This document shows, piece by piece, positions 7,282 to 15,140 of a stretch of DNA of 64,000 nt. Made by a program: the position numbers and the translations under genes. Location of the stretch: the NCBI RefSeq assembly GCF_030817275.1, contig NZ_JAUSZD010000002.1, positions 2,542,001-2,606,000 of the forward strand, written 5' to 3'. Positions within the stretch are counted from its first letter, which is position 1, and the number at the start of each line of letters is the position of its first letter. Source of the DNA: Paenibacillus sp. V4I7. Its GTDB lineage: Bacteria; Bacillota; Bacilli; Paenibacillales; NBRC-103111. The notes below the pieces were generated by a model, which was given only the letters and a program-made list of their open reading frames with translations, ran no database searches and was not told where the DNA came from.

Positions 7282-7845
7282 TTAACGAGAGCGGTATTTT
7301 TTTAACATAAGTTTAATCGCAACGATTTGTGCAGCAGTTGCTTTGTTGCTTTTGTTATCTTTGTTGTCTTTGTTGTCTTTGTTGTCTTTGTTGTCGGATT
7401 TGCCTTTGCTATTATTTTTGTTAGCGGCATTAATACTTTTAACATGGAAGATTGGAATACGGATGATTTCATTATTTACAACAAGCAGCAAGATGTTATC
7501 CCCGGAATGTACGACAAGACCTTCAACTTTCTCAGGGCCACCGCGGTTGATTTGAACATTTGTGTATCTCAATTGACCCAAGAGACCTTCAAAGGTATAC
7601 GCATTTTCAAAACGTTGAGAAGCTCTGTAACTTCTGTTACTTTTGTTACCTCTGCTAACATTGCTGTTCGTACTACTAATGCTTTTGATATGTTGCGATT
7701 GGATGTAGACAATAGTGCCATCTTTCATTTGGATTGCTAAATAATCGTAATGGACGGATAGTAATCTACCAACGATAGAATCAGGACCTCCGCGATTGAT
7801 TTTAACCTCAGTACCAATTAATGAACCTAAATAGTTTACACTCAT
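7282..7845 (-). CDS. cotB: Spore coat protein CotB-like
   Basis: This 187-aa protein has two copies of the CotB repeat, near residues 10-57 (VKINRGGPDSIVGRL..HIKSIS) and 90-138 (VQINRGGPEKVEG..FHVKSIN). B. subtilis CotB has three such repeats with INRGGPE motifs. Between and after them are Ser/Asn/Lys-rich linkers, including a tandem DNK tract (about 150-168), then a basic tail. In Bacillus, CotB is an outer-coat protein phosphorylated by CotH. The gene is divergent from a CotG-like gene and cotH, as in the known cluster. A GAGGGG site precedes the ATG. It is short for CotB, lacking the third repeat and the long Ser/Lys tail. Confidence 0.8.
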   Translation of the reverse strand: MSVNYLGSLIGTEVKINRGGPDSIVGRLLSVHYDYLAIQMKDGTIVYIQSQHIKSISSTNSNVSRGNKSNRSYRASQRFENAYTFEGLLGQLRYTNVQINRGGPEKVEGLVVHSGDNILLLVVNNEIIRIPIFHVKSINAANKNNSKGKSDNKDNKDNKDNKDNKSNKATAAQIVAIKLMLKKYRSR

Positions 7846-8122
7846 TTTGTCATTTCCCCTCTCAGGAATGTGGTTTAGTTTGAATATAAGCAGCGTTTAC
7901 TAGTGTGTGTTCACCTCCTGTACCAATGTCATTGCTGCTCATTTGTAATATAAGTATATGTATCCGTTACATATGAGGTACTAGATTAGAATCTATTTTT
8001 GCAATAATTCCACCAAGAGAACGAACCTACTAATAATTAATTTTTCTATATCAACCAATATCTCTATCCAATTCGAATCTCCTATCATAGACTGCACTAT
8101 AAACTATAAGGAGGTTTTGAAG

Positions 8123-8503
8123 ATGGAGGTTAGTGTATCTAACAAAAGTAATGGCGACAAAACAAAAGGCAACAAAAGCGACAAAACAAGAGGTAACAAA
8201 AGTGACAAAACAAGAGGTAACAAAAGTGACAAAACAAGAGGCACCAACACCGAACAAACCAACGTCCAAAAAAATGACAAAACAAGAGGCGCCAACACTG
8301 AAAAAACAAATGCCAAAAAAAATCAAAAAACAAGAGACACCAACACCGAAAACACAAATGTCCAAAAAAATGACAAAACAAGAGGGAACAAAACTCGTGG
8401 TGACAAAACAAGAGGGAACAAAACTCGTGGTGACAAAACAAGAGGGAACAAAACTCGTGGTGACAAAACAAGAGGGAACAAGAGCCGTGGCAATCGTTCA
8501 TAA
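8123..8503 (+). CDS. CotG-like low-complexity coat protein, candidate CotH substrate
   Basis: This 126-aa protein is made almost only of Lys, Thr, Asn, Arg, Gly and Asp. About 14 copies of a KTRG-type core are arranged in three sections: an 8-residue repeat (SDKTRGNK) three times, a 16-residue repeat of TNTEQTNVQKNDKTRG type three times, and a 10-residue NKTRGDKTRG repeat to the end. ATG at 8123 has AAGGAGG 8 bases upstream. Its position between cotB-like and cotH, basic charge and modular repeats match CotG, though the units are unrelated to B. subtilis CotG. Thr/Ser in the core would be the expected phosphosites (inference). Confidence 0.75.
   Translation: MEVSVSNKSNGDKTKGNKSDKTRGNKSDKTRGNKSDKTRGTNTEQTNVQKNDKTRGANTEKTNAKKNQKTRDTNTENTNVQKNDKTRGNKTRGDKTRGNKTRGDKTRGNKTRGDKTRGNKSRGNRS
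8177..8248 (+). repeat. 24-bp tandem repeat, 3 copies
   Basis: Three consecutive 24-bp units (8177-8200, 8201-8224, 8225-8248), the last diverged at its end, encode SDKTRGNK-type octapeptides in the CotG-like gene. Confidence 0.9.
8371..8490 (+). repeat. 30-bp tandem repeat, 4 copies
   Basis: Three identical 30-bp units begin at 8371, 8401 and 8431, and a fourth (8461) differs at a few bases near its end. Each encodes one 10-residue DKTRGNKTRG-type unit. Near identity of the DNA suggests recent expansion by slippage. Confidence 0.95.
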
Positions 8504-8528
8504 TCACGAATAAATTAATCTAGAATGA

Positions 8529-8556
8529 AAGTCTATCTACTATAGATAGGCTTTTT
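8529..8556 (+). terminator. Rho-independent terminator after the CotG-like gene
   Basis: AAGTCTATCTA / TAGATAGGCTT with a 3-base loop is followed by TTT, between the CotG-like gene and cotH. The two may be separately regulated or partly read through. Confidence 0.75.
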
Positions 8557-8579
8557 ATTATGTAAAAAGGCGGTGTGCC

Positions 8580-9632
8580 ATGATACCGACTCGACATATC
8601 GTAATCCAGGATCAGCAGCTTAGAAAGTTGAATGAAGATGTTTGGAGTAAGCAATTCGTAAACGGTGTACTTATTAGTAAAGGGAAACGTATTCCTATTA
8701 AGGTCCGTTATCGGGGTGGGCACACGCGAGAGTATGCGAAGAAATCATATGAAATTGTATGCAGGGGAAAGACTTACCATCTGAATGCGGAGTATGACGA
8801 TCCTTCGATGATACGGAATGCGCTCTCATTTCGATTTTTCCAACGAATTGGTGTGCCTAGTCCACAAACGAAGCATTTTGAATTGAAGCTAAATGGAGAG
8901 AGTCAGGGGGTTTATTTAGAAATAGAAGCTGTTGATAAAAACTTCTTCAGGAAAAGGAAGATTAGTGCGCAATCCCTCTTCTATGCTGTGGATGATGATG
9001 CCAATTTTGAACTGTTTCACCCGGAAACAAAAAGGAATAAGAGGACGATGTTTGAAGGGTACGAGCAAATATTAGGCTTAAGCAGCGAAAAAAAAGAGCT
9101 GAGCGCATTCATTTCCAAGATCAATAAACTGTCTGGGAAGCCATTAGCTCAATATTTGCAATCCCATTTGGATATTGATAATTATTTGCGATGGTTAGCA
9201 GGAGCTGTTTTCACCGGAAACTTTGATGGGTTTGATCAAAATTATGCGATCTATCGTCATAAGCCTACCAAATTATATCGCATCATACCCTGGGATTACG
9301 AAGGTACTTGGGGGAGAAATTGCTACGGGAAAGTATGCGGCAGTGATTTGGTACGAATTAAGGGATACAATCGCTTGACCGAAAAACTGATGAGTTTCAA
9401 GAGTATTAGGCTGCGTTATAAACGAATTCTTACTTCCATTCTTCGCACATCGTTTACAAGGAAACAAATATCCCCGATGATTGGATTTTTACACGGTACG
9501 ATAGCCCCTTATATGCTGAATGATCATAATCGTAAGTGGCCTTATTCGGAATTTAGAGGTGAGCCTGAATTAATTATGAACTACATTAAGGAAAGGCGGG
9601 AAATTATTAAGCAAGAAATGGAAAAGCTTTAG
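8580..9632 (+). CDS. cotH: Spore coat protein kinase CotH
   Basis: This 350-aa protein of the CotH atypical-kinase family phosphorylates coat proteins CotB and CotG in Bacillus. It has the N-terminal RYRGGHTREYAKKSY glycine/lysine block (43-57), the LNGESQGVYLEIE strand (104-116), GNFDGFDQN with Asp216 and Asn221, and IPWDYEGTWG with Asp239, the positions expected to bind metal and ATP. Length is typical. The start is ATG at 8580 with AAGGCGG. It lies downstream of the presumed substrate gene and divergent from the cotB-like gene, as in known clusters. Late mother-cell expression is expected, but I could not place a sigma-K promoter confidently. Confidence 0.92.
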   Translation: MIPTRHIVIQDQQLRKLNEDVWSKQFVNGVLISKGKRIPIKVRYRGGHTREYAKKSYEIVCRGKTYHLNAEYDDPSMIRNALSFRFFQRIGVPSPQTKHFELKLNGESQGVYLEIEAVDKNFFRKRKISAQSLFYAVDDDANFELFHPETKRNKRTMFEGYEQILGLSSEKKELSAFISKINKLSGKPLAQYLQSHLDIDNYLRWLAGAVFTGNFDGFDQNYAIYRHKPTKLYRIIPWDYEGTWGRNCYGKVCGSDLVRIKGYNRLTEKLMSFKSIRLRYKRILTSILRTSFTRKQISPMIGFLHGTIAPYMLNDHNRKWPYSEFRGEPELIMNYIKERREIIKQEMEKL

Positions 9633-9634
9633 CC

Positions 9635-9666
9635 AACCAAATGCTCCATAGCATTTGGTTTTTTTG
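9635..9666 (+). terminator. Rho-independent terminator of cotH
   Basis: AACCAAATGCT / AGCATTTGGTT with a CCAT loop is followed by a run of T, starting 3 bases after the cotH stop. Confidence 0.92.
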
Positions 9667-9817
9667 TTGTTCCATTCCCTCTTTTACTAGACAAAAGTGG
9701 AACATTTAAAAGAGGGGGTAACCGTTTATAGCAAGATGAGTACAGGTCCCGTATACATACAGTATTAGTATCTACTAATGATAGATGGTGGTAGATGGTA
9801 GAAGGGAGGGGATGACA

Positions 9818-9973
9818 ATGGTCGTCATGTTTATCATTATGCTTGCAGGGTTACTACTTTACTTCTTACTTAAACCGCCTTTACAGCCCAATGAAGAAGT
9901 CGTTTATGAAAATGTATCTTCCGTAGATCTGAGTATACCGGAAATTGCCTATATCAAGAGAATAGACGTATGA
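9818..9973 (+). CDS. Small single-pass membrane protein (51 aa)
   Basis: A strong GGGAGGGG site 8 bases upstream supports the ATG at 9818, rather than in-frame starts at 9785 or 9812. The peptide has one membrane segment (about residues 2-19, FIIMLAGLLLYFLL) and an acidic C-terminal tail of about 30 residues. It precedes the ArsB-family gene by 57 bases on the same strand and may be co-transcribed. I do not recognise it. Confidence 0.55.
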   Translation: MVVMFIIMLAGLLLYFLLKPPLQPNEEVVYENVSSVDLSIPEIAYIKRIDV

Positions 9974-10030
9974 CTCATAGGACTCAGAATTACAGTAAGA
10001 TGATTTTTTCTAAAAGCGGGGTGAAAATTT

Positions 10031-11377
10031 ATGATTGGTTCCGCATCTGTAACCCTTACGATAGCTGCCTTTGTGATGACTGTTATCCTAATTCTTTGGC
10101 GTCCTAAGGATATGAACGAAGCGATCCCTGCAACGGGAGGTGCTATCCTTGTTCTTCTAAGCGGAAGTGTTTCTTTGGCTGATTTACTTCAAATTACAGA
10201 TACCATCAGTGACGCCGCTATCACGATTATGGCAACTATCGTCATGGCGATTGTATTAGAGAGCTTTGGTTTCTTCCAATGGGCGGCAGAAGGATTAATG
10301 GCTAGAGCCAAAGGATCAGGGATCCGTCTATTCTGGTACGTTAATCTACTTTGTTTTTTAATGACTTTATTCTTCAACAATGATGGCAGTATTATGATAA
10401 CAACGCCTATATTACTCATTGTTCTAGAGAAACTAGGGTTAAAAAATCACCAGAAAATACCCTACTTACTTTCCGGTGCTCTAATCGCTACGGCTTCTAG
10501 CGCTCCTATAGGAGTTAGTAATATTGTTAATCTTATTGCGCTCAAAATTGTAGGAATGGATTTATATATGCACACATTAATGATGTTTATCCCATCAACG
10601 TTGGGGTTAATTGTATTTTTATTGTTATTATTCCTCTGTTTCTACCGTATTCTCCCAACGAAATTACCAATAAACGCGATTGGACCAAGAAAACATCCCT
10701 TAAACAACGTTAAACTTCCAAGCACACTGCCAGCCATTAAAGATCGAACTAAATTCATGAGAAATATATTACTGTTCGTATTCATGGTTCGGGTAAGTCT
10801 ATTTATTGCCTCCTATTACGGTATACCTGTAAGTATCGTAGCCGTGCTAGGTTCAACTGTTCTACTTGCATGGCGCTGGCTATATCTCAAAATATCTCCA
10901 GTCGATATGGTAAAGAAGACACCATGGCATATCTTCGCGTTTGCCTTTGGGATGTACGTTATCATATATGGATTAAATAATATTGGGCTAACTCATATGC
11001 TTGTTAGTGCCTTTAAACCATTAGTTTCAGGAGACTTATTAAATGGGAGCTTACTAATGGGAGCACTAGTCACACTTCTTTCTATGTTAGTAAACAATCA
11101 CCCTGCCTTAATGATAGGAACACTAACTTTAACAGGTATGGAGTTAGACCCACTAACTTTAAAAGTAACCTACTTAGCCAGTGTAATTGGTAGCGATCTT
11201 GGGGCTCTACTTCTGCCTATCGGGACACTAGCTTCGCTAATTTGGCTCCATATCCTTAGACAGCATAAAGTGAAAATAAGCTGGAAGGATTATTGCAAGG
11301 TCACGTTTATAACAATTCCCCCTGCATTAATATTCACATTGGTTTGTCTTGCCTTTTGGGTTAAGTGGATTTATTAA
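10031..11377 (+). CDS. ArsB-family anion/arsenite-type membrane transporter
   Basis: This 448-aa protein with about 11-12 membrane segments belongs to the ion-transporter superfamily that includes ArsB and YdfA-like proteins. Telling blocks are FFNNDGSIMITTPI (like ArsB FANDGAAL..TPI), SMLVNNHPALMIGTL, and IGSDLGALLLPIGTLASLIW near the C-terminus, close to the ArsB IGxDLG..TPIGSLATLLW motif. There is no arsR, arsC or arsA nearby. The neighbours are spore-coat genes, so the ion may not be arsenite. Start: ATG after AGCGGGGTG. Confidence 0.8.
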   Translation: MIGSASVTLTIAAFVMTVILILWRPKDMNEAIPATGGAILVLLSGSVSLADLLQITDTISDAAITIMATIVMAIVLESFGFFQWAAEGLMARAKGSGIRLFWYVNLLCFLMTLFFNNDGSIMITTPILLIVLEKLGLKNHQKIPYLLSGALIATASSAPIGVSNIVNLIALKIVGMDLYMHTLMMFIPSTLGLIVFLLLLFLCFYRILPTKLPINAIGPRKHPLNNVKLPSTLPAIKDRTKFMRNILLFVFMVRVSLFIASYYGIPVSIVAVLGSTVLLAWRWLYLKISPVDMVKKTPWHIFAFAFGMYVIIYGLNNIGLTHMLVSAFKPLVSGDLLNGSLLMGALVTLLSMLVNNHPALMIGTLTLTGMELDPLTLKVTYLASVIGSDLGALLLPIGTLASLIWLHILRQHKVKISWKDYCKVTFITIPPALIFTLVCLAFWVKWIY

Positions 11378-11407
11378 CATAAATACGAGATAAGGAGGTA
11401 ATCAACC

Positions 11408-12079
11408 ATGATGTTTTTCAACACGTATATTGGAAAGATGGTACAGATTGAGTTGATTGGGGATGGGGATAAAATTGGTTTCCTAATCGATGTAGGACCA
11501 GATATCATCGTCATTTACATGGAAAAGAAGTACTTATATCTTCCTATCGCTCATATTAGAAATATCACACTAAACCTAGACAAGTCGATCACGGACTCTC
11601 CGCCTGACCTAACTTTGCAAACTGGAGAAATCACCTACCACCAAATCTTAAGCAGTGCGGTCGATCGATTCGTAGAAATTTATATTTCTAATAATCAGAC
11701 AATCCACGGTTATGTGAGACATATTTCTCAAGACTACTTGGTGTTTCATTCACCCCTTTATCAGAATATGTACATTCCTTTGTTTCATTTAAAATGGATT
11801 AGTCCATATCAAAACAATCAGACTCCTTATTCACAAGTGCGAAGTCAATTGACTTCTAGTTCATCTGATCCATCTTTTGCTTTGCTCCCGAATACTTTTG
11901 AACAATTGCTGAAAGATTTGGTAGGGAAAATCGTCTGTTTTGACTCAGGTTTACATGCGAACAAGATTGGCTTGCTGCAGAAGCTGGACTTTCCATTTGC
12001 GGAACTAATCACGGCCGATGAGAAAAAGCTGCATTACAACATTCAACATATCAAGAATTGCATTCTCTTTAATAAATGA
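11408..12079 (+). CDS. CotB-related three-repeat protein, paralogue of the one at 6416
   Basis: This 223-aa protein has the same three-repeat beta architecture and many shared blocks with the product at 6416-7123: IHGYVRHISQDYLVFHSPLYQ against IHGYLTHIMNDYFAFHSPVFH, and SKIGVL/NKIGLL in repeat three. AGGAGG lies about 9 bases before the first of two ATG codons. It follows the ArsB-like gene by 30 bases and is probably co-transcribed. Coat localisation is inferred from similarity to CotB repeats and from the cluster; a biochemical role is unknown. Confidence 0.65.
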   Translation: MMFFNTYIGKMVQIELIGDGDKIGFLIDVGPDIIVIYMEKKYLYLPIAHIRNITLNLDKSITDSPPDLTLQTGEITYHQILSSAVDRFVEIYISNNQTIHGYVRHISQDYLVFHSPLYQNMYIPLFHLKWISPYQNNQTPYSQVRSQLTSSSSDPSFALLPNTFEQLLKDLVGKIVCFDSGLHANKIGLLQKLDFPFAELITADEKKLHYNIQHIKNCILFNK

Positions 12080-12099
12080 AAGCAATTTTCTTATCCTAG

Positions 12100-12143
12100 T
12101 AGAAAGGTAGTAACCTGAAATGGGTAACTGTCTTTCTATTTTT
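12100..12143 (+). terminator. Rho-independent terminator
   Basis: TAGAAAG...CTTTCTA with inner pairing AGT.ACC/GGGTAACTGT is followed by TTTTTG. It ends the ArsB / CotB-related unit. Confidence 0.8.
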
Positions 12144-12159
12144 GATTAGGAGGTACTTT

Positions 12160-12204
12160 ATGGTAAGATGGAAGTTGTTTTTTCATAAAAATGGAGTAAA
12201 GTAG
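12160..12204 (+). CDS. Possible 14-aa leader peptide
   Basis: AGGAGG followed 7 bases later by ATG opens a 14-codon frame (MVRWKLFFHKNGVK) that ends 10 bases before the next start. The main gene itself has only a weak site, so translation may be coupled. A chance ORF is possible; the perfect ribosome binding site is the only support. Confidence 0.35.
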   Translation: MVRWKLFFHKNGVK

Positions 12205-12214
12205 GTTCAAGTCG

Positions 12215-13759
12215 ATGACACATAGGGATCAGAAGATTTATCGTTTCAGTGAAGCACCCATCTGGGAGCTACAGCGAACTTATTATGAAGAACAGGGAAT
12301 TGGTGCATGGCAGAGTGAAGATGTTCCACAATACATAACTAGTAACCCAAGTATTGCGGTTGCCTATGCCGAGATCGTATTTGGGCTTCTTCAAGATAGA
12401 GCGAGGCTTGGTTTCACGTCAGAACCGGTGACGATACTGGAGCTTGGGGCGGGCTCGGGCAGGTTAGCCTATCATATCGTAAAGGAACTATGTGAGCTGA
12501 GGGATTACTCAGGTATAATACTTCCTCCATTTCGATATGTAATGAGTGATCTAGCATTCAAAAATATCGCCTTTTGGCAGCAGCACCGCAGCTTACTTCC
12601 TTTTGTGGAACAGGGGGTTCTGGACTTTGCACAATTTGATGCTGTGCAGGGTACCGAATTTCATTTGACGCAATCTGGTGATCGAATAAGGATGGGTGAC
12701 TTGCAGCAGCCTCTGCTGGTTATTGCGAATTACTTTTTTGACAGTATTCCGCAAGAACTGCTCTATGTAGACGAAAACAAAATTTATGAATGCATGGTTT
12801 CATTGCTCTTCCCGGAAGGTGATGTCAAACGTAGTGCTGCGGATATGCTGAAGAACGTCATTCCCGAGTATCATTATCGAAGAGCGGAAGAATATGAACA
12901 GGAATCGTACCCTTATCGTGAGGTTGTAGGGTTGTATGCGCAGAAGCTGGAGGATTCCCATATCCTCTTTCCAGCCGTTGGTCTGCAATGTTTGGAACGA
13001 CTTAGCCTGCTCTCGCAAGAGGGATTTCTCCTGCTTACTGCGGATAAAGGTGACCACCGAATTGAGAACTGGGAATATAACGAACCTCCCAAGTTGATTC
13101 ATCATGGCAGCTTTTCCCTGACAGCCAATTATCATGCCATTGGGTATGTTTTTGAGCAAAAGGGTGCCATGAGCTTATTCACATCTCACCCCTATAACCA
13201 TTTGAACATAGGGTGTATGCTTATGGTTCCAAATCCGCACAGTTATGGTCATACTCGCTTAGCTTATCGACGGTTTGTTGAGCGTTTTGGTCCAGATGAT
13301 TTCTTCAGTATCAAAGAATGGTTTGATTCACATTTGGATCTCATGGAAATTAACCAACTCTTAGCTTTTTGGCGCTTGGGTGGGTATGATGCTCAATTGT
13401 TCCTACAAAGCGCGAAGCGAATCTCGAATCTTATTCCCGCGTGTGAGGAAGAAGAATTATCGGACATTCGTCAAGGTATACTTCTGATGTGGGATGGATA
13501 TTATCCAATGGAATTAAACCGTGACTTAGCTTTGGACTGTGCTATGTTATTGTATCAAATGGATATGTTCAAGGATGCTTTGCTATTCTACGAACGGACC
13601 AACAATGAGTACAGGAATGACGCTTCGGTACTTTATGAAATGGCCATTTGCTATTACGAGGTCGGTGAAGATGCGGCAGCTAAGGAATTTGCTCGTAATA
13701 CCCTAGAATTAGCACCCGAACATGAAGGTGCTTTAGCGCTTATGACACTTTTTCCATAA
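12215..13759 (+). CDS. SAM-dependent methyltransferase-like protein with C-terminal TPR region
   Basis: The N-terminal half of this 514-aa protein has the SAM-binding motif ILELGAGSGRLAYHI (ELGAGSG at 76-82) and ANYFFDSIPQELLY near 171-184. This is reminiscent of MidA/NDUFAF7-type methyltransferases, where a N-E/Y-FFDxxP motif follows the Rossmann core. Residues about 430-510 (ALDCAMLLYQMDMFKDALLFYERT..VLYEMAICYYEVGEDAAAKEFA) look like two TPR repeats. No signal peptide. The substrate, presumably a protein, is unknown. Confidence 0.7.
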   Translation: MTHRDQKIYRFSEAPIWELQRTYYEEQGIGAWQSEDVPQYITSNPSIAVAYAEIVFGLLQDRARLGFTSEPVTILELGAGSGRLAYHIVKELCELRDYSGIILPPFRYVMSDLAFKNIAFWQQHRSLLPFVEQGVLDFAQFDAVQGTEFHLTQSGDRIRMGDLQQPLLVIANYFFDSIPQELLYVDENKIYECMVSLLFPEGDVKRSAADMLKNVIPEYHYRRAEEYEQESYPYREVVGLYAQKLEDSHILFPAVGLQCLERLSLLSQEGFLLLTADKGDHRIENWEYNEPPKLIHHGSFSLTANYHAIGYVFEQKGAMSLFTSHPYNHLNIGCMLMVPNPHSYGHTRLAYRRFVERFGPDDFFSIKEWFDSHLDLMEINQLLAFWRLGGYDAQLFLQSAKRISNLIPACEEEELSDIRQGILLMWDGYYPMELNRDLALDCAMLLYQMDMFKDALLFYERTNNEYRNDASVLYEMAICYYEVGEDAAAKEFARNTLELAPEHEGALALMTLFP

Positions 13760-13782
13760 TTCGCAAAGAATATACAATAAAA

Positions 13783-14325
13783 GTGGTGAGATTCTTGGAG
13801 GAGCAACGTCAAAGAGCAAAAGAATTATTCGATTTGTATCGCGGGCATTTTTTTCAAATGCATCGTGATGGTGTTTTCGAAGAATATAAGACATATGAAA
13901 TAGATAGTCAAATTGAAATTGACTGGTACAACGAATGGATCGATAACTACACGAAACAGCTATCAATTAGAGACTGGGATGCGATCACAAGCTTAGAGGC
14001 ACTAGCCAAATATTATCAGGATTCTCGAATTCTTGACAATGTGATTGCCTTTGCTTCGCGCCATATTATGGGAGCCGATAGTATCGTTAAACTTATGTAT
14101 GCCGAAAAACTGATGGATATCATCAAATCCTCAAAGAAGGCAGTTTCTAGAGAAATAAGATATGCAGCCTATCAACTTACTTATAAGATTCTAGAAGATA
14201 TGATTTCAAAACCATTGATTATTGATCCAGGACATGAACTGCATCGATATAACTTAAAAGACAAGAAATCGCTCAATAGCAGGGCTAAAAAAAGCATGGA
14301 CGAAATTAGAAATGTGCGTGAATAA
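13783..14325 (+). CDS. Hypothetical helical protein (180 aa)
   Basis: The product of up to 180 aa is rich in charged residues and predicted helical. I recognise no family. The start is uncertain: tandem GTG codons at 13783/13786 lack a ribosome binding site, and a GGAGGAG at 13797 has no good start after it. It follows the methyltransferase/TPR gene by 23 bases on the same strand. A coat or regulatory role would be speculation. Confidence 0.6.
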   Translation: MVRFLEEQRQRAKELFDLYRGHFFQMHRDGVFEEYKTYEIDSQIEIDWYNEWIDNYTKQLSIRDWDAITSLEALAKYYQDSRILDNVIAFASRHIMGADSIVKLMYAEKLMDIIKSSKKAVSREIRYAAYQLTYKILEDMISKPLIIDPGHELHRYNLKDKKSLNSRAKKSMDEIRNVRE

Positions 14326-14352
14326 CTAAGACGCTTGTAAGAGAAAGGAATG

Positions 14353-14973
14353 TCAATATGTCTTCCTCCAAAGATTGAACCAACCCACAATGCAGATCAC
14401 GCACATGGCGGTGATGGCCATTAAATCGAACCATTCCTCTTGCAGCAAGTGCAGGATGTCTGGTTCTTTTTTTAACTGTAAGACAGCTAATTGGGCTAAT
14501 AAGCCGGCGATGGCAACTTCAATCCAGGGCATCTTTGTAATGAATTCTTCCATTTTAGAGGAAAATAAAAAGATGAGACATAAAGCTGGCAGTACACCTA
14601 TTGCGATGAATAATAAGTTATCTGATAGCCTTGCTGTCAGCAAGATACTATCAATACTCATGATTAAATCTAAAGCTGCAACACTGCTAAAGATGAACAG
14701 ATAGGTAAAATGTCTTCTCATCATTTTCTTAGGCATGACCATCCGAATGGCGAAGAAGAACATAATGAGAGCCGTTGCAAGATTGATGTAAGGTACATCT
14801 GACATGGATTGTACACACGCAATATATAGAATACGAAACAAGCAGAGGAGCATAAAGAGATAAAATTTGATTTTACCTCTGAGATTATACTTGTGAAGAG
14901 AAAGCTGGATCATAATCGCGTTATCGATATTCGTAAATAAATTGTACATGAAAATAATGAACCAATCCTGCAT
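14353..14973 (-). CDS. TerC-like integral membrane protein
   Basis: This 206-aa protein has about seven membrane segments. It carries the paired acidic motifs of the TerC family: TNIDNAIMI in the first segment and DLIMSIDSILL near the middle (TerC has GDNAxxIA and DLxxSLDN). TerC proteins are linked to metal (Mn) export or to metallation of secreted proteins. ATG at 14973 is preferred because GAGAGGAC lies 9 bases upstream; the longer frame from 15027 lacks a site. Both acidic motifs are changed from the strict consensus, so metal transport is inferred. Confidence 0.75.
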   Translation of the reverse strand: MQDWFIIFMYNLFTNIDNAIMIQLSLHKYNLRGKIKFYLFMLLCLFRILYIACVQSMSDVPYINLATALIMFFFAIRMVMPKKMMRRHFTYLFIFSSVAALDLIMSIDSILLTARLSDNLLFIAIGVLPALCLIFLFSSKMEEFITKMPWIEVAIAGLLAQLAVLQLKKEPDILHLLQEEWFDLMAITAMCVICIVGWFNLWRKTY

Positions 14974-15081
14974 ATATGGTTGTCCTCTCATGTAAAACTC
15001 ATGCCTGTCCGTCGTAGCTAAGATCATTATATGTGACTACTACCACAATAAACCAAATATTTCATAAGGAGATGAAATGAC

Positions 15082-15118
15082 AAAGAACCCACCTTTAAGA
15101 AAAGGAAGGGTTCTTATT
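15082..15118 (-). terminator. Hairpin terminator after the NlpC/P60 gene
   Basis: AAGAACCC / GGGTTCTT with an inner CCTTT/AAAGG stem lies 23 bases beyond the stop of the minus-strand hydrolase gene. It has a short T-run, and T-rich ends on both strands make it potentially bidirectional. Confidence 0.65.
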
Positions 15119-15140
15119 TAAGTAATCGTGTTCCAATAGA

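Noticed and set aside
7327..7740. 137-aa plus-strand frame opposite the cotB-like gene
   Set aside because: It mirrors the DNK repeat tract and CotB codons, has no ribosome binding site, and the minus-strand gene is clearly coding.
8371..8490. Regular 30-bp repeats that could suggest a CRISPR array
   Set aside because: The units are directly adjacent with no spacers and keep the reading frame of the CotG-like gene.
8133..8513. Alternative frames on both strands of the repeat region with long low-complexity proteins
   Set aside because: They arise because repeat units are multiples of three in every frame. Only the frame from 8123 has a spaced AAGGAGG and fits a CotG-like basic protein.
10031..11377. 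An arsenic resistance operon
   Set aside because: No arsR, arsC, arsA or arsenite-type operator is adjacent; only the membrane protein is present.
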